NCBI GenBank assembly: GCA_965199665.1
Contig: OZ241208.1
Location: 3,224,001-3,288,000, forward strand
DNA length: 64,000 nt
DNA from: JAVVHH01 sp965199665
GTDB lineage: Bacteria; Pseudomonadota; Alphaproteobacteria; Acetobacterales; Acetobacteraceae
Reading direction: 5' to 3'
In this document: in pieces, positions 25,601 through 34,536 of the stretch
Position numbering within the stretch: position 1 is the stretch's first letter
How the letters are laid out: every line of letters starts with the position of its first letter
Made by a program: the position numbers and the translations under genes
The notes under the pieces: model-generated
What the model was told of the DNA's origin: nothing
Seen by the model: only the letters and a program-made list of their open reading frames with translations
Database searches by the model: none

Positions 25601-25865
25601 AATCGGCCTGCGCGAGTTTTGTCAGCAGCGTCCGCAATGCTGAATGTTCCGGTCCGGCGCCGTTGATGGACAGGAACTCTTCGACCGGAAGATAAGTGAC
25701 TTTTCCGCCGGACCCTTTGTTGGCCGTATGCCGCACCAGAATGCGTGCGCTCGGCGCCTCGCGGAGGAGGAGCCACGTATCACCATTCTGGCTGCGGTAG
25801 ATCAGGTCGGTATTCACGGTCACCGTCAACAACGCTCCTCGCCCGACCCAGATAGGAGCGGTCAC
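25599..25865 (-). CDS. Conserved small protein, paralogue of 14764-15039
   Basis: An 88-residue frame from GTG 25865. GTG 25823 is an alternative that trims 14 unlikely residues. The core (LIYRSQNGDTWLLLRE, RILVRHTANKGSGG, VEEFLSINGAGPEHSALR) aligns with the protein at 14764. Function unknown. It ends against the broken esterase. Confidence 0.6.
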   Translation of the reverse strand: MTAPIWVGRGALLTVTVNTDLIYRSQNGDTWLLLREAPSARILVRHTANKGSGGKVTYLPVEEFLSINGAGPEHSALRTLLTKLAQAD

Positions 25866-25938
25866 TCATTCCTGGCCTAAACCTGACCAAGAGCAACCTT
25901 GGCCGGGTGTGTTCACTCAAAACACCAGAAAGCCTGGC

Positions 25939-26154
25939 TTAGTGCTCCTTGCCCCGGCCTTTGGAGAGCGAGGCGTTGAAGTCCTCGCCCGCCTCTTCGC
26001 TCAGTGTTTTCAAATACGAGACCTGAGCGCCGATCGTGCTTTCGCCACCGGTGGTCCAGTTGTCCGGGTCTTTGACCGCGTTGGTCTCCCCAATGCATGT
26101 TGTCGGCATCCTCGTCCTTCGGTCTGCTAACCGCCGGCTTTGTTTCGCGAGCAC
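25939..26154 (-). CDS. DUF3072 small protein, possibly C-terminally truncated
   Basis: A 71-residue frame with the DUF3072 signature AVKDPDNWTTGGE and GAQVSYLKTLSEEAGEDF. The usual family ending (KAEASKRIDELQ-like) is replaced by SKGRGKEH, so the last ~12 residues seem lost. GTG 26154 or ATG 26109 could be the start. Function unknown. Confidence 0.65.
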   Translation of the reverse strand: MLAKQSRRLADRRTRMPTTCIGETNAVKDPDNWTTGGESTIGAQVSYLKTLSEEAGEDFNASLSKGRGKEH

Positions 26155-26193
26155 GCCTCTCGTTCACGGAACATATTCCTTTACTTTGGTGTG

Positions 26194-26213
26194 TATAGGG
26201 CGTAAGTCCTATA
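26194..26213. promoter_or_regulatory. Inverted repeat upstream of lysE-type gene
   Basis: TATAGG and CCTATA flank an 8-bp spacer, 50 bp before the exporter start. The second copy of the block (44070) begins downstream of this site and so lacks it. Confidence 0.3.
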
Positions 26214-26263
26214 TGCCGGGCCGTAGCCGTCGTCCGGAGCTGTCGCAAAGTTAGGAGACTTCT

Positions 26264-26890
26264 ATGATCGCCAACCACACCTCTCTGCTTGCCGGCATGC
26301 TGGTTGGCTTGTCCGTCGCGATGCCGATCGGCCCCATGGGCCTGCTCTGCATCCAGCGAACATTAACATCGGGGCGGCGCGTCGGCATCTGCACCGGGCT
26401 TGGTGCCGCGACCATGAACACCATCCACGCCGGGATCATCATCGCAGGTCTCGAAAGGCTAGCGCCGTTGATGGCGAGCGCGGGCCGCCTGCTTGGTTTT
26501 GTCGGAGGTTTGTTCTTGCTCTGGTGTGCGGCCAGGACGCTCTTGCGACCGCGTACATCACTGTCACGGTCGGGTGCGACTCAGCTCTCGCCGGTGACGG
26601 CTTATGGAACGGCGCTGACCTTCAACGCCATCAATCCAATGTCGCTGGGGTTGATGCTGGCTCTCCTGTCATCGGTCATCGAGATATCGGAACTATCTCT
26701 TGCTCGGGCGGCGATGCTGCTGCTGGGCGTGTTTACGGCCATAGTCGCTTGGTGGGTCTGCCTTGCGAGCGGCGTCGACCTGCTGAGGTCTCGGCTCAGT
26801 CCGGGAATGCTCTTCGTCGTGAACCAGATCGCCGGTATCGGGCTGCTCATCTACGGCACAGTGGCGTTTGTCCGATCGGCGAGCTTGTAG
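26264..26890 (+). CDS. LysE/RhtB-family amino-acid exporter
   Basis: A 208-residue inner-membrane protein with about six hydrophobic segments. The family hallmark is near the start (VAMPIGPMGLLCIQRTL), and FNAINPMSLGLMLALL is the second conserved block. The family exports basic amino acids, homoserine or threonine; the substrate here is unknown. AGGAG lies 9 bp before the ATG. Two small genes follow on the same strand. A damaged copy lies at 44.1-45.3 kb. Confidence 0.85.
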   Translation: MIANHTSLLAGMLVGLSVAMPIGPMGLLCIQRTLTSGRRVGICTGLGAATMNTIHAGIIIAGLERLAPLMASAGRLLGFVGGLFLLWCAARTLLRPRTSLSRSGATQLSPVTAYGTALTFNAINPMSLGLMLALLSSVIEISELSLARAAMLLLGVFTAIVAWWVCLASGVDLLRSRLSPGMLFVVNQIAGIGLLIYGTVAFVRSASL

Positions 26891-26945
26891 AACGACGTCG
26901 AGCCACGCAGCCCGTAGCGCCCGCTTTCATCAGGAGTGTGCTCTC

Positions 26946-27146
26946 ATGCTCATGCGCGACATATATTGCAGCGCCAACATCCTGCTGAAGCAGCACGGGC
27001 CCGCTGCCAAGTCATACGCGACCCAACGTCTTGAAGAACTACAGGCGGTAGGCGACGAGAAAGGGGCTGGGGTCTGGATGGGCATCGTCGACGCGATCGC
27101 GGTGTTGGAATCGATTGAACCGCCGGCCGGGCAGTCAACCCACTAA
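26946..27146 (+). CDS. Small helical protein (RDIY-SA domain)
   Basis: A 66-residue protein (MRDIYCSANILLKQHG, VWMGIVDAIAVLESIE). CAGGAG precedes ATG 26946. It shares the pattern RDIYxSAxxLxxxHGxxA with the C-terminal half of the next protein. No named function; an exact copy is at 45335-45535. Confidence 0.6.
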   Translation: MLMRDIYCSANILLKQHGPAAKSYATQRLEELQAVGDEKGAGVWMGIVDAIAVLESIEPPAGQSTH

Positions 27147-27294
27147 CCACCTCAGGGCAGCCAGCATAGTTGCTTGCGAAGAGCCGGCGGGCACGGCGAA
27201 CTAGACGTATGTTTTCACGCGACGCTATCCTGTCGCGTGTAACATTTTGAGCTTTGCATGTGATGGTTGTGCACCTTTCACCGGCGGTTCGCAG

Positions 27295-27666
27295 ATGATC
27301 GTTCCTGCTGACGAGCGGGCGAGAGATCTCCTTAGGGAGGGTGGACCGACCGAGGCCTGGCAGACAGCGACGCGAGAGGCCATCGACGCCCACCTCGCCA
27401 ACGATCATGTCTGTCGTGACTACTGGCGAGCCGTTCAAGGCGTGCTCGGTCTGATCGCCCCGCGCCCAGGTCCAGGCAATCGGGATATCTACCGGTCTGC
27501 AAAGCTCCTTATTGCCCGACATGGAGCTGAAGAGGCGTGGCGCCTGGTGATGAGGCAGGCGGATGAGGACGAAGGCCTGGCGCAACAAGCCACCACGCTC
27601 CGCATCGCGGACGCGGTTCATGCCATGTCTCCAGGAGGACCAGAAGAGGGGCGGACGGAATTCTAA
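27295..27666 (+). CDS. Small helical protein with two related halves
   Basis: A 123-residue protein. The N-terminal half (RARDLLREGGPTEAWQTATR) and the C-terminal half (RSAKLLIARHGAEEAWRLVM) look like two copies of one helical unit, also seen in the gene before it. ATG 27295 is preferred; TTG 27247 is possible. An identical copy is at 45684-46055. Confidence 0.55.
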   Translation: MIVPADERARDLLREGGPTEAWQTATREAIDAHLANDHVCRDYWRAVQGVLGLIAPRPGPGNRDIYRSAKLLIARHGAEEAWRLVMRQADEDEGLAQQATTLRIADAVHAMSPGGPEEGRTEF

Positions 27667-27796
27667 GAAGTTAGAGTTTGCCCATCAAAGCCGCACAATG
27701 GAGCCAGCGACCACGGTAAACGAGTGGGCAGCGCGACGGTGTCGCTCAAGAGCGAATACGCTGGTCCGCGGTCTCTGAAGAACTTATCATGAACAC

Positions 27797-30130
27797 ATGG
27801 CCGATCAGATCGTCATCACCGAGAAGACCAGTCAGGCGAAAGACATCCGCGACGCCGTGGGTCACCGCTACGGCACCATCCTGCCCGCCGAAGGCCACCT
27901 GTTCGATCTGGTCGAGCCCGAAGCTGTCGACCCCGCCTGGAAACGATGGAGCGCCACCCTGTTGCGGCCGAACGGGCTTTACCCCACCACACCCGCCGGC
28001 GGCGGCAACAAAGCGCCCAAGCTGCAGGTCATCCGTGAAGCACTGCGGACAGCCAAGCGCGTCTGGCTGGCGACAGACTGCGACCGCGAAGGTCAACTGA
28101 TCGGCCAGGAGATCCTCGAGCACTACGGCTACAAAGGCGAGGTGCGCCGGGTGATGTTCACCGCCCAGGACGCCCAGACGATCCGTGAGGCTTTTACCAG
28201 GGCCCGGCCGAACAGCGACCACCTTGCTCTCTATCAGGCCGCCGTCGCCCGCCGCCAGGCGGACCAGATCTACAATTTGTCGCTCACCCGCACCGCCACT
28301 GTCACGCTGGCCCAAGGCGCTCGCACCATGATCGGCGTGGGCCGGGTCAAGACGCCGACCATGGCCATCGTCTGCCGGCGCGAGCTGGAAATCCGGGACT
28401 TCGTGGTGCAGCCCTATTTCGAGGTAGTCGCGACCGCCACAGTCGCCGACGGCCATTTCCGTATGCGCCACGCCCCAAAGGAGCGCATCTCCGACCGGGC
28501 GGCGGCTGAGGCGATCGCGGCCCTGGCAGCCGGTGCTACCGGGCCGCTAGCAGTCAAGGTCGAGGAGAAACGGCAGGCGCCGCCACGGCTGCACGACCTA
28601 CCCTCGCTGCAGAAGCTGTGTGCCTCCCGCTTCGGTTGGTCGGCGGCACACACGCTGGCGGTGGCACAGGAGCTCTACGACGGCGCGGGCAAAAAGATCA
28701 TTACCTACCCACGGGCGGAAACCCACTTCTTGCCCGAGAGCCTGATCCCGCAAATGCCGCAGATCGTCGCCGGGCTGCAGGTCGGCCAGAGCTTCACGGC
28801 GATCCCGGTGCCGAACCCGCCGCTGATCCGGCGTGGAATGGCTGGCACCTTCAGCGACAAGGGGTTGGCCGGTGCCAGCCACCACGCGGTGATCCCGAAC
28901 GCCAACACGATCGACAGCCTAAAGCAGATCTGGCCGGGGCTGAGTGCGGACGAGCGCCGCCTGTTCGACGTTATCGCGCGCGCGACCCTGGCCGCCGTGA
29001 TGCCGGATTTCCGCTATCGGCAGACGACGGCATCGCTGGATGTGCAGGAGCACGCCTTCCGGGCGGTCGGGCGTCAGCCAATCGAGCTCGGCTGGCGGGC
29101 GGCGTTTCCGGAGTGGACGCCCGCCGCTGAGAAGAGTGACGAGGCGCAACTGCTGCCGGTGCTGCGCACCGGTGAGGCGACGGTGCTGTCCGATCCCGTG
29201 GTGGAGGCCAAGGAAACCCGGCCGCCGCCGCGCTACAACGAAGGCACGCTGATCGACGCCATGCAGAACGCGTGGCGCTTCGTGGAGGATGAGACGCTAC
29301 GGGAACGACTGAAGGAAGCCAAGGGCATTGGCACGCCGGCGACCCGGGCTGAGATCATCCGCGTTCTGAAGACTCAGGAGCTGCTGACAGCACAGGGTAA
29401 GAACATCGTGCCGACCGAGCGGGGCCTGGCCCTGTTCGACGTGCTGCAGAGGGCGGATCCGGCGCTCGTCGATCCCGGTGTCACTGCGCAGTTGGAGCGG
29501 CTGCTGGACGAGGTGCTGATCGGACAGACAGAGATGATGGGGGCCATCGACGCCGTTTGTGCCCAGGCCTCGCGCATCATCGGACGGCTGACCGAGCACG
29601 CTGCCAGCGGCGTCGCACCGCTGGTCGACGCTTCTCATACCGCGCTGGGTGCGGCCGGCCCGGTGCGGCCGCCGACGCCGGCGATGAAGGCCTACGTGGT
29701 AAGCCTGGCACAACAGCTTGGCCGTAAACCGCCCCGTGGTTACGCCAGCTCTAGCGCGATCTGTCGGGCCTTTCTGGACAAGCATGCGGCTCGGAAACGA
29801 CCTGCGCATGCCAACTCGACAGACATTGTCCCGCAGGAAAAACGACCAGAACGACTGCGGACGCCGCTAGCGCTCAGCCCGGCTGTGCCCGTTGCAATAC
29901 CACCCAGCCCGGAAAAGCTTAGAGCTTCAAAGGGTCGTAAGACGAAGCCGCCCCAGTCAGCTAAATGGGTCTCATCGACGGCGAAGGCTGACCCGGCCGA
30001 GGTGCGGCTCAACATACCTTACGGCAACAAGGAGACTGCACAGAAGCTGGGTGCCCGATATCGGGACGGCGCATGGTATGGGCCGGCCGGTGTTGATCTC
30101 TCGCAGTTTCGCGACCGAGGCTGGATCTGA
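27797..30130 (+). CDS. topB: DNA topoisomerase III (type IA) with DUF5710 tail
   Basis: A 777-residue enzyme that passes single DNA strands and decatenates intermediates. The Toprim domain shows Glu9 (VITEKTSQAKDI) and the DCDREGQLIG block (Asp94, Asp96, Glu98). The active-site tyrosine is Tyr304 in KKIITYPRAETHFLPE. The last ~45 residues (LNIPYGNKETAQKLGARYRD) form a DUF5710 module, often found on TopB and primase-like proteins of plasmids and integrative elements. No zinc-ribbon motifs are visible. Its position behind small genes of unknown role and the partial duplicate at 46.2 kb suggest an accessory, possibly element-borne, TopB. Confidence 0.93.
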   Translation: MADQIVITEKTSQAKDIRDAVGHRYGTILPAEGHLFDLVEPEAVDPAWKRWSATLLRPNGLYPTTPAGGGNKAPKLQVIREALRTAKRVWLATDCDREGQLIGQEILEHYGYKGEVRRVMFTAQDAQTIREAFTRARPNSDHLALYQAAVARRQADQIYNLSLTRTATVTLAQGARTMIGVGRVKTPTMAIVCRRELEIRDFVVQPYFEVVATATVADGHFRMRHAPKERISDRAAAEAIAALAAGATGPLAVKVEEKRQAPPRLHDLPSLQKLCASRFGWSAAHTLAVAQELYDGAGKKIITYPRAETHFLPESLIPQMPQIVAGLQVGQSFTAIPVPNPPLIRRGMAGTFSDKGLAGASHHAVIPNANTIDSLKQIWPGLSADERRLFDVIARATLAAVMPDFRYRQTTASLDVQEHAFRAVGRQPIELGWRAAFPEWTPAAEKSDEAQLLPVLRTGEATVLSDPVVEAKETRPPPRYNEGTLIDAMQNAWRFVEDETLRERLKEAKGIGTPATRAEIIRVLKTQELLTAQGKNIVPTERGLALFDVLQRADPALVDPGVTAQLERLLDEVLIGQTEMMGAIDAVCAQASRIIGRLTEHAASGVAPLVDASHTALGAAGPVRPPTPAMKAYVVSLAQQLGRKPPRGYASSSAICRAFLDKHAARKRPAHANSTDIVPQEKRPERLRTPLALSPAVPVAIPPSPEKLRASKGRKTKPPQSAKWVSSTAKADPAEVRLNIPYGNKETAQKLGARYRDGAWYGPAGVDLSQFRDRGWI

Positions 30131-30482
30131 TGCGAGGCCATCGTTAGGCTGCTATCGACCTCAACCCGGACGGTCACGGCCTGATCAGACCCACCCGGAA
30201 GCAGACTTTCGAACGAGGTATCGCTCGGCAGCTACGCGCTTCATCTCGGACGTTTACCTACTTACCTTTGGATATCCGAACCAAACCGAGCAGCCAAACC
30301 TCGAGACCTGAACTGAGACGACGGCGCACTTGTTGGTCGGTCAACTCCCCTGACAACGCTGCTGCTCGGGTCTCTGGGCGGCGCCACTGCCCTTTCACTT
30401 AGATCCCGCAGCTGCCGTAATCGGGCATGGAAGATGGGATCTCAGACGCATTTGCGTTACTACACCGCCATCGACGACGATG
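30131..30482. other. Intergenic region, no supported gene
   Basis: About 350 bp between topB and the convergent MFS gene. No family-like frame, repeat or clear terminator was seen. Confidence 0.45.
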
Positions 30483-31559
30483 TCAGAACAGTGCGTTACC
30501 AATCGCGGCACCAGCCGCACCCGCGCTGAATCCGATTGTTGTAACGATCGCAGCGATGCGGCCGCGCATTGCTGAAGACGTTGCCTGCGCCTGAGCTTGT
30601 GCTTGATTGGCAACCAGTGCCGTCTGAGTGCCGATGTCGAGAAGCGTCATTATAGCGTATGTCATCGGACCGATCCCGCTGGTGCACAGCGCGCTGACAG
30701 CCGCGAGCGCGACGGTGCCAAACCCTGCTAGTGCGATCTTCGATGGCGCCTGATGGCGGCAGAGCCACCCTGCCGCCAATGCTGCTAACGCACCTAGGGA
30801 CGCCACCGCCCCCATAGGAACAGCACCGGCCACGCCGGCGTACGCCAAGACTCGTGGGAAGACCGCCCAGCCGCCATTGAAGGCTGCAAAGACGCAGGCC
30901 TGCTGCAATGCCGCGCGGCGTAGCACAGGCTCACGTTGCCATAGACACCATACGCTAGGTAATGACCTCGGTGCGGGGTCGCCGTCCCACTCGCGGCGCT
31001 GAGCCGTGATAGCGGCGACAAGGCCGATGGTACACACTAGCGCGGCATCGAGGATGAACATCGTTCGCCAGCCCAGTGCCATCGATGCAGCAGGCACGAT
31101 GGCGCGAGCCGCTACGATGCCGGTCAAACCGCTGGCGATGATGCAGCCAATGACCGGGCCGCGCTGGGGAGCGGGAACCGCGCTCGTTGCGCAGGCCAAA
31201 GCACGCTGTGTCAAGGAACAGCCAACACCGATGAGAAGGCATGCTGCAGTGACCGCCGGAGCTGTGGGGGCGACCGCGGCAACGCTGAGGCCGACGCTGA
31301 GAAGCAGCGCGTGAACACCGATGCCACTAGCCGTGGTCAGGTCACGAGCTACCGCAGCAAGGATCGCCACGCCTACTGCATAACCGACGAGCGCGGCGCT
31401 GGGCATGAGGCTGACCCAGAATGAAGCGCCCAAATCCGACCGAACCAGTCCTGCAACGGACTGCGCCCAATAGAGCGTCGAGACTGTCGTGCCGTTGAGC
31501 AGGAGCAGCGCGGCGAGTAACGGGACGGTGGAGCTGCGGGAAATGGACGGCGCGAACAT
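30483..31559 (-). CDS. MFS transporter, slightly short
   Basis: A 358-residue membrane protein with about eleven hydrophobic helices and major-facilitator features (LLLNGTTVSTLYWAQSVAGL near the start, a central cytoplasmic loop around REWDGDPAPRSL). It ends at GAAIGNALF, where most relatives have one more helix, so the C-terminus may be truncated. The closest type is drug or metabolite efflux. A 19-bp inverted repeat lies upstream. Confidence 0.75.
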   Translation of the reverse strand: MFAPSISRSSTVPLLAALLLLNGTTVSTLYWAQSVAGLVRSDLGASFWVSLMPSAALVGYAVGVAILAAVARDLTTASGIGVHALLLSVGLSVAAVAPTAPAVTAACLLIGVGCSLTQRALACATSAVPAPQRGPVIGCIIASGLTGIVAARAIVPAASMALGWRTMFILDAALVCTIGLVAAITAQRREWDGDPAPRSLPSVWCLWQREPVLRRAALQQACVFAAFNGGWAVFPRVLAYAGVAGAVPMGAVASLGALAALAAGWLCRHQAPSKIALAGFGTVALAAVSALCTSGIGPMTYAIMTLLDIGTQTALVANQAQAQAQATSSAMRGRIAAIVTTIGFSAGAAGAAIGNALF

Positions 31560-31584
31560 ACAATCATCCGGAGAAGGAAATTAG

Positions 31585-31603
31585 AGCAGATGGCCTATCT
31601 GCT
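31585..31603. promoter_or_regulatory. Inverted repeat upstream of MFS gene
   Basis: AGCAGAT and ATCTGCT are perfect 7-bp arms around GGCCT, 26-44 bp before the MFS start on its upstream side. It may be an operator; no adjacent regulator is present. Confidence 0.35.
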
Positions 31604-31611
31604 GACCTACC

Positions 31612-31806
31612 TCACAGAAGAAAAGAATCTATGAACAGCTCGCTCCAGAATGCCGGAGCGGCTGAGATTTGATGCAGGGTTCGCCCGTCCAGAACGGCGC
31701 CAATCTGGTTAAGGAGGATAGCCGTTGCTGCGACATCTAACGCGTGAGCGACGAGCGGATGTGACGACGATCGCGCGCCTGAGCCTTTCCCCAGAAAAGA
31801 GAACAA
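31612..31806 (-). pseudogene. Possible fragment of a Cas3-type HD nuclease (uncertain)
   Basis: A 64-codon frame from TTG 31806. LGKGSGARSSSHPLVAHALD resembles the start of Cas3 HD domains (a gKs...HPLxxHxLDVAA pattern), continuing VAATAILL. The frame ends after 64 codons with none of the later HD or helicase motifs, and no other cas gene or repeat array was found. Chance resemblance is possible. Confidence 0.25.
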
Positions 31807-31979
31807 TTCACGCTTATACTCTAGACCCGCTTACACCCATCGCGCGGCTACCCACATCCCCCCGTAATGTTTGCCGTGCGCTAGACTTGACGTGCGCCTG
31901 CATTCTTTCTTACCCGATTGCCTGCGGCCGGACTGCCCACCGTTGTGGGCAGTCGTCGGCACTCGTCAGCCTAATGGAT

Positions 31980-32303
31980 TCACGCCAAGCCGAGAAAGAC
32001 GGCCAGGGCGCGATTGACCGCCAGCAGGCTTGCATCGTCCAGATGGCCGATGACGCCGCCCAGCGTGCCCCGTGGTGGGGTCTGCAATTTGTCCACCATG
32101 ATCTGCGACGATTTGCCCAGGCCGTTCTGCAGGCTGGGTTCGACCTTGACCCGCAGCAAGGGGGCGTCAACGAGGGTGCTGGTGATCGGCAGGACAGTCA
32201 CGGCCGAAAGTCCGCCGAACAGGTCGGACTGCACCACCAGGGCCGGCCGGGGTTTTCCCTGCTCACCCTGAAGGGCGACCGTCACCAGGTCGCCACGTCT
32301 CAC
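31980..32303 (-). CDS. mazF: MazF/PemK-type endoribonuclease toxin
   Basis: A 107-residue toxin with the family pattern RRGDLVTVALQGEQGKPRPA, VVQSDLF and the closing KLQTPPRGTLGGVIG. MazF cuts single-stranded RNA at short motifs. The start is GTG 32303, which overlaps the antitoxin stop as GTGA and is served by GGAGGGA. The longer frame from 32339 runs inside the antitoxin gene and is unlikely. Confidence 0.9.
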   Translation of the reverse strand: MRRGDLVTVALQGEQGKPRPALVVQSDLFGGLSAVTVLPITSTLVDAPLLRVKVEPSLQNGLGKSSQIMVDKLQTPPRGTLGGVIGHLDDASLLAVNRALAVFLGLA

Positions 32304-32524
32304 TCCCTCCAGCCAATCGAGTCGGAGATTGTGTACCAATCTTCATCGTCAGCAGCAGCAATTGGCCCAGCATCACGTATCAAGCTTGCTTGACGGGCAC
32401 ACTCCTCAGCAAAGCCGGCAGCACGAATGTCTGGCACCCAAATTTGCATCGGCCTCAGCCCCGCCGCACGGAGCTTGTCACGCCGCCTCTGAACCCGTTG
32501 CGCGCCTGTTCTAGATATGGGCAT
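32300..32524 (-). CDS. mazE: MazE-family antitoxin (DUF3018 type)
   Basis: A 74-residue antitoxin: basic start (SRTGAQRVQRRRDKLRAAGL), then MQIWVPDIRAAGFAEECARQ and an acidic tail (DDEDWYTISDSIGW) that would occupy the toxin's RNA site. Overlaps mazF by 4 bp. Confidence 0.85.
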   Translation of the reverse strand: MPISRTGAQRVQRRRDKLRAAGLRPMQIWVPDIRAAGFAEECARQASLIRDAGPIAAADDEDWYTISDSIGWRE

Positions 32525-32725
32525 GCGTTACATGTAGCGCGTCGGTCATGCTAGGTCTATCACCGTCGTTCCGGGCGGGCGACGGCAGCTACGTTCGCAC
32601 GACAGCTTCTCTTTAAGTTCTTGGCCTTCTGCCACAAAAACGTTTGTCGGCCAGCACCGTCCCGGGGTCACGGCACAAAACGAACGGGCATAATGGCGCG
32701 CTCGAGCCACGCTAGGTCGATAACC

Positions 32726-33274
32726 ATGATCTCAACGTTTGCACGGTTCGCCGTCGCCGTCTTGATGCTGGTCGAAACCGATGGCCAGGCACAGCCGGTT
32801 GGCAGCGGAAACGGCCTGTTCCCGACCGACGGAAGTCTGCGCGCATCGGGTGCGACAACGGTCGTGAACGTCGGCCCGACCGCGGCCGACGCGCTGCGGA
32901 TTAGTCCTGTGACCTTCCTCAGGCGAGCCGGCACCAATAACGGCGAGAGCTCGAAGTCGATGTGCGGGCTTGTCATCGTCTCCCCCGGGCGCCGGCTGCA
33001 GGGCGTCATCACCGTAGGCACCGGCGCCACGGAGGCCACGCCGTCGTGCGACGCGGTCCTGGCCGTCGGCGCGGTGCAGGCGGTGGCGGACGAGACGGTC
33101 CGCCGAATTGGCGCAATTCATGCCGTATCGTCCCGCAACGCCGCCGATGGCCGGGCGGCGATAATTCTTCGCCGCGACGGGGCGGGAACGTGGTCGGTCG
33201 ACGAAGACGCCACGGTGCGAGCTGACACGATCACGCACCACACGATCGCTGAACTGCGCCGGAAACTGCATTAG
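32726..33274 (+). CDS. Exported protein of unknown function
   Basis: A 182-residue protein with a short hydrophobic N-terminus (FARFAVAVLMLVETDGQAQ) that may be a signal peptide. The mature part includes VVNVGPTAADALRISPV and RRAGTNNGESSKSMCGLV. ATG 32693 would give 11 more residues. No domain recognised. Confidence 0.5.
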   Translation: MISTFARFAVAVLMLVETDGQAQPVGSGNGLFPTDGSLRASGATTVVNVGPTAADALRISPVTFLRRAGTNNGESSKSMCGLVIVSPGRRLQGVITVGTGATEATPSCDAVLAVGAVQAVADETVRRIGAIHAVSSRNAADGRAAIILRRDGAGTWSVDEDATVRADTITHHTIAELRRKLH

Positions 33275-33320
33275 GTGATTATCCCTCAATCTAGAGCACT
33301 CCAATCGAACCGATCCGATT

Positions 33321-34020
33321 GTGACCTTGCCCCCTGAAATGCCACCGTTCTGAAGTTAGGGTCCGTCGAGAGGAGACGGACGATGAAGCGGTCAAGGTTT
33401 ACGCAGGAGCAGATTATCGGCGTGCTGAAGGAGCATCAGACGGGTGCTACGGCGGCTGATCTGTGCCGCAAAATACGCATCGGCGACGCGACATTCTAAA
33501 CGTGGCGGTCGAAATGCGGCGGGATGGATGTATCGGACGCTCGCAAGCTGAAAGGGCTCGAGGAGAAGAACGCCAAGCTGAAGAAACTGCTGGCAGTGCC
33601 AGATGCTGGACGTGGCGACGCTAGAGGAGATGCTGGCAAAGAACTTCTGACGCCCGGCTCGCGGCGAGCGGCCGTGAATTGGGCGATGGCGAGATTTGTA
33701 CCAGGCTGCGCGTGCTGGCCGTTGAGCGACGACGGTTTGGCTACCGGCGACTGCACATCTTGCTCGCGCGCGTGATGGTGTCCGACTGAACCACAAGCGC
33801 CTGTTCCGGCTCTACCGCGAGGAAAAGCTCGGCGTGCGCAAGCTGGGCGGGCGGAAACGAGCATTGGGGACGCGCTCGCCAATGGCGTTGCCGAAGGCCG
33901 CGAACCAGCGCTGGTCGCTGGACTTCGTCTCCGACGCGCTATCAAACGAGCGCCGGTTCCGGATACTCGCGGTGGTCGACGACTTCACCCGTGAATGCCT
34001 CGGCCTAGTCGCCGATACGT
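33321..34020 (+). mobile_element. Degenerate IS3-family element, relative of 12792-13993
   Basis: It begins with the same left end (TGACCTTGCCCCCTGAAATG). OrfA from ATG 33383 has an in-frame TAA (33497-33499) where the intact copy has the Tyr codon of TFYTWRS, and a later frameshift. OrfB has lost an internal segment around 33690, is frameshifted near 33780 and stops matching after DDFTRECLGLVADTS. The right end is missing. It is immobile. Confidence 0.85.
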
Positions 34021-34105
34021 CGCGCACGGAACTGCAGGGGCTGTGGCGGGAGCGTCCCTGGAAGGAGTAGGGAAGCAGGCTTCCACGTTCGACGGAGACA
34101 CACCG

Positions 34106-34498
34106 ATGGCCGCCGGCCTCGCCGCTCTTTCCCTCCTCATCACGCTCGTGCCGGCGCTGCCCGATCCGCCCCCACTGGCGCCGTCCTGGTTGCCGGTCCG
34201 CGCGCCGCCCGTCGCCTATCTCTCCCCGGATGGGCGCCTGATGGTCATGCTGGAGCGGGACGAGGGCTTTGGCCAGATCGAGACCCTCACTGTCTTTGCC
34301 GATCCGAATACACGGCGGGCACGCCGGATCTTCCGTTTCGTTGGCGACACGCCGCTGCGCTTCGTGCGATGGAACAAGTCCCGCTCGGCCGAGCTGGAGT
34401 TCCCGCCCCAAGGCGGGGAGCCTGCTTATGGGTTGCGGCTGGCCTGTGGGGACGAAAAGTGCACCCTGGACCGTCAATCCGTCGAAGAAAGTTGGTAA
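34106..34498 (+). CDS. Small exported protein, hypothetical
   Basis: A 130-residue protein with an N-terminal hydrophobic stretch (MAAGLAALSLLITLVPALP) and a mature domain containing YLSPDGRLMVMLERDEG and FRFVGDTPLRFVRW, with two Cys near the end. CGGAG lies upstream of ATG 34106. It directly follows the IS3 remnant. Family unknown. Confidence 0.5.
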   Translation: MAAGLAALSLLITLVPALPDPPPLAPSWLPVRAPPVAYLSPDGRLMVMLERDEGFGQIETLTVFADPNTRRARRIFRFVGDTPLRFVRWNKSRSAELEFPPQGGEPAYGLRLACGDEKCTLDRQSVEESW

Positions 34499-34536
34499 AC
34501 GCAAGGTTGAGTAATCCGCTTCCTCTACCAAAGCAG

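Larger units (their letters stand above)
26235..29787 (+). repeat. Segmental duplication, complete copy (pairs with 44070-46716)
   Basis: This block contains the exporter, two small genes and the first 663 codons of topB. It recurs at 44070-46716, nearly identical over 26412-27951. The second copy has replaced 26358-26411 by about 610 bp and lacks 27952-29410. Confidence 0.95.

Noticed and set aside
33524..33775. 83-codon frame in the degenerate IS3 as a separate gene
   Set aside because: It is a piece of broken OrfA joined to out-of-frame OrfB sequence.
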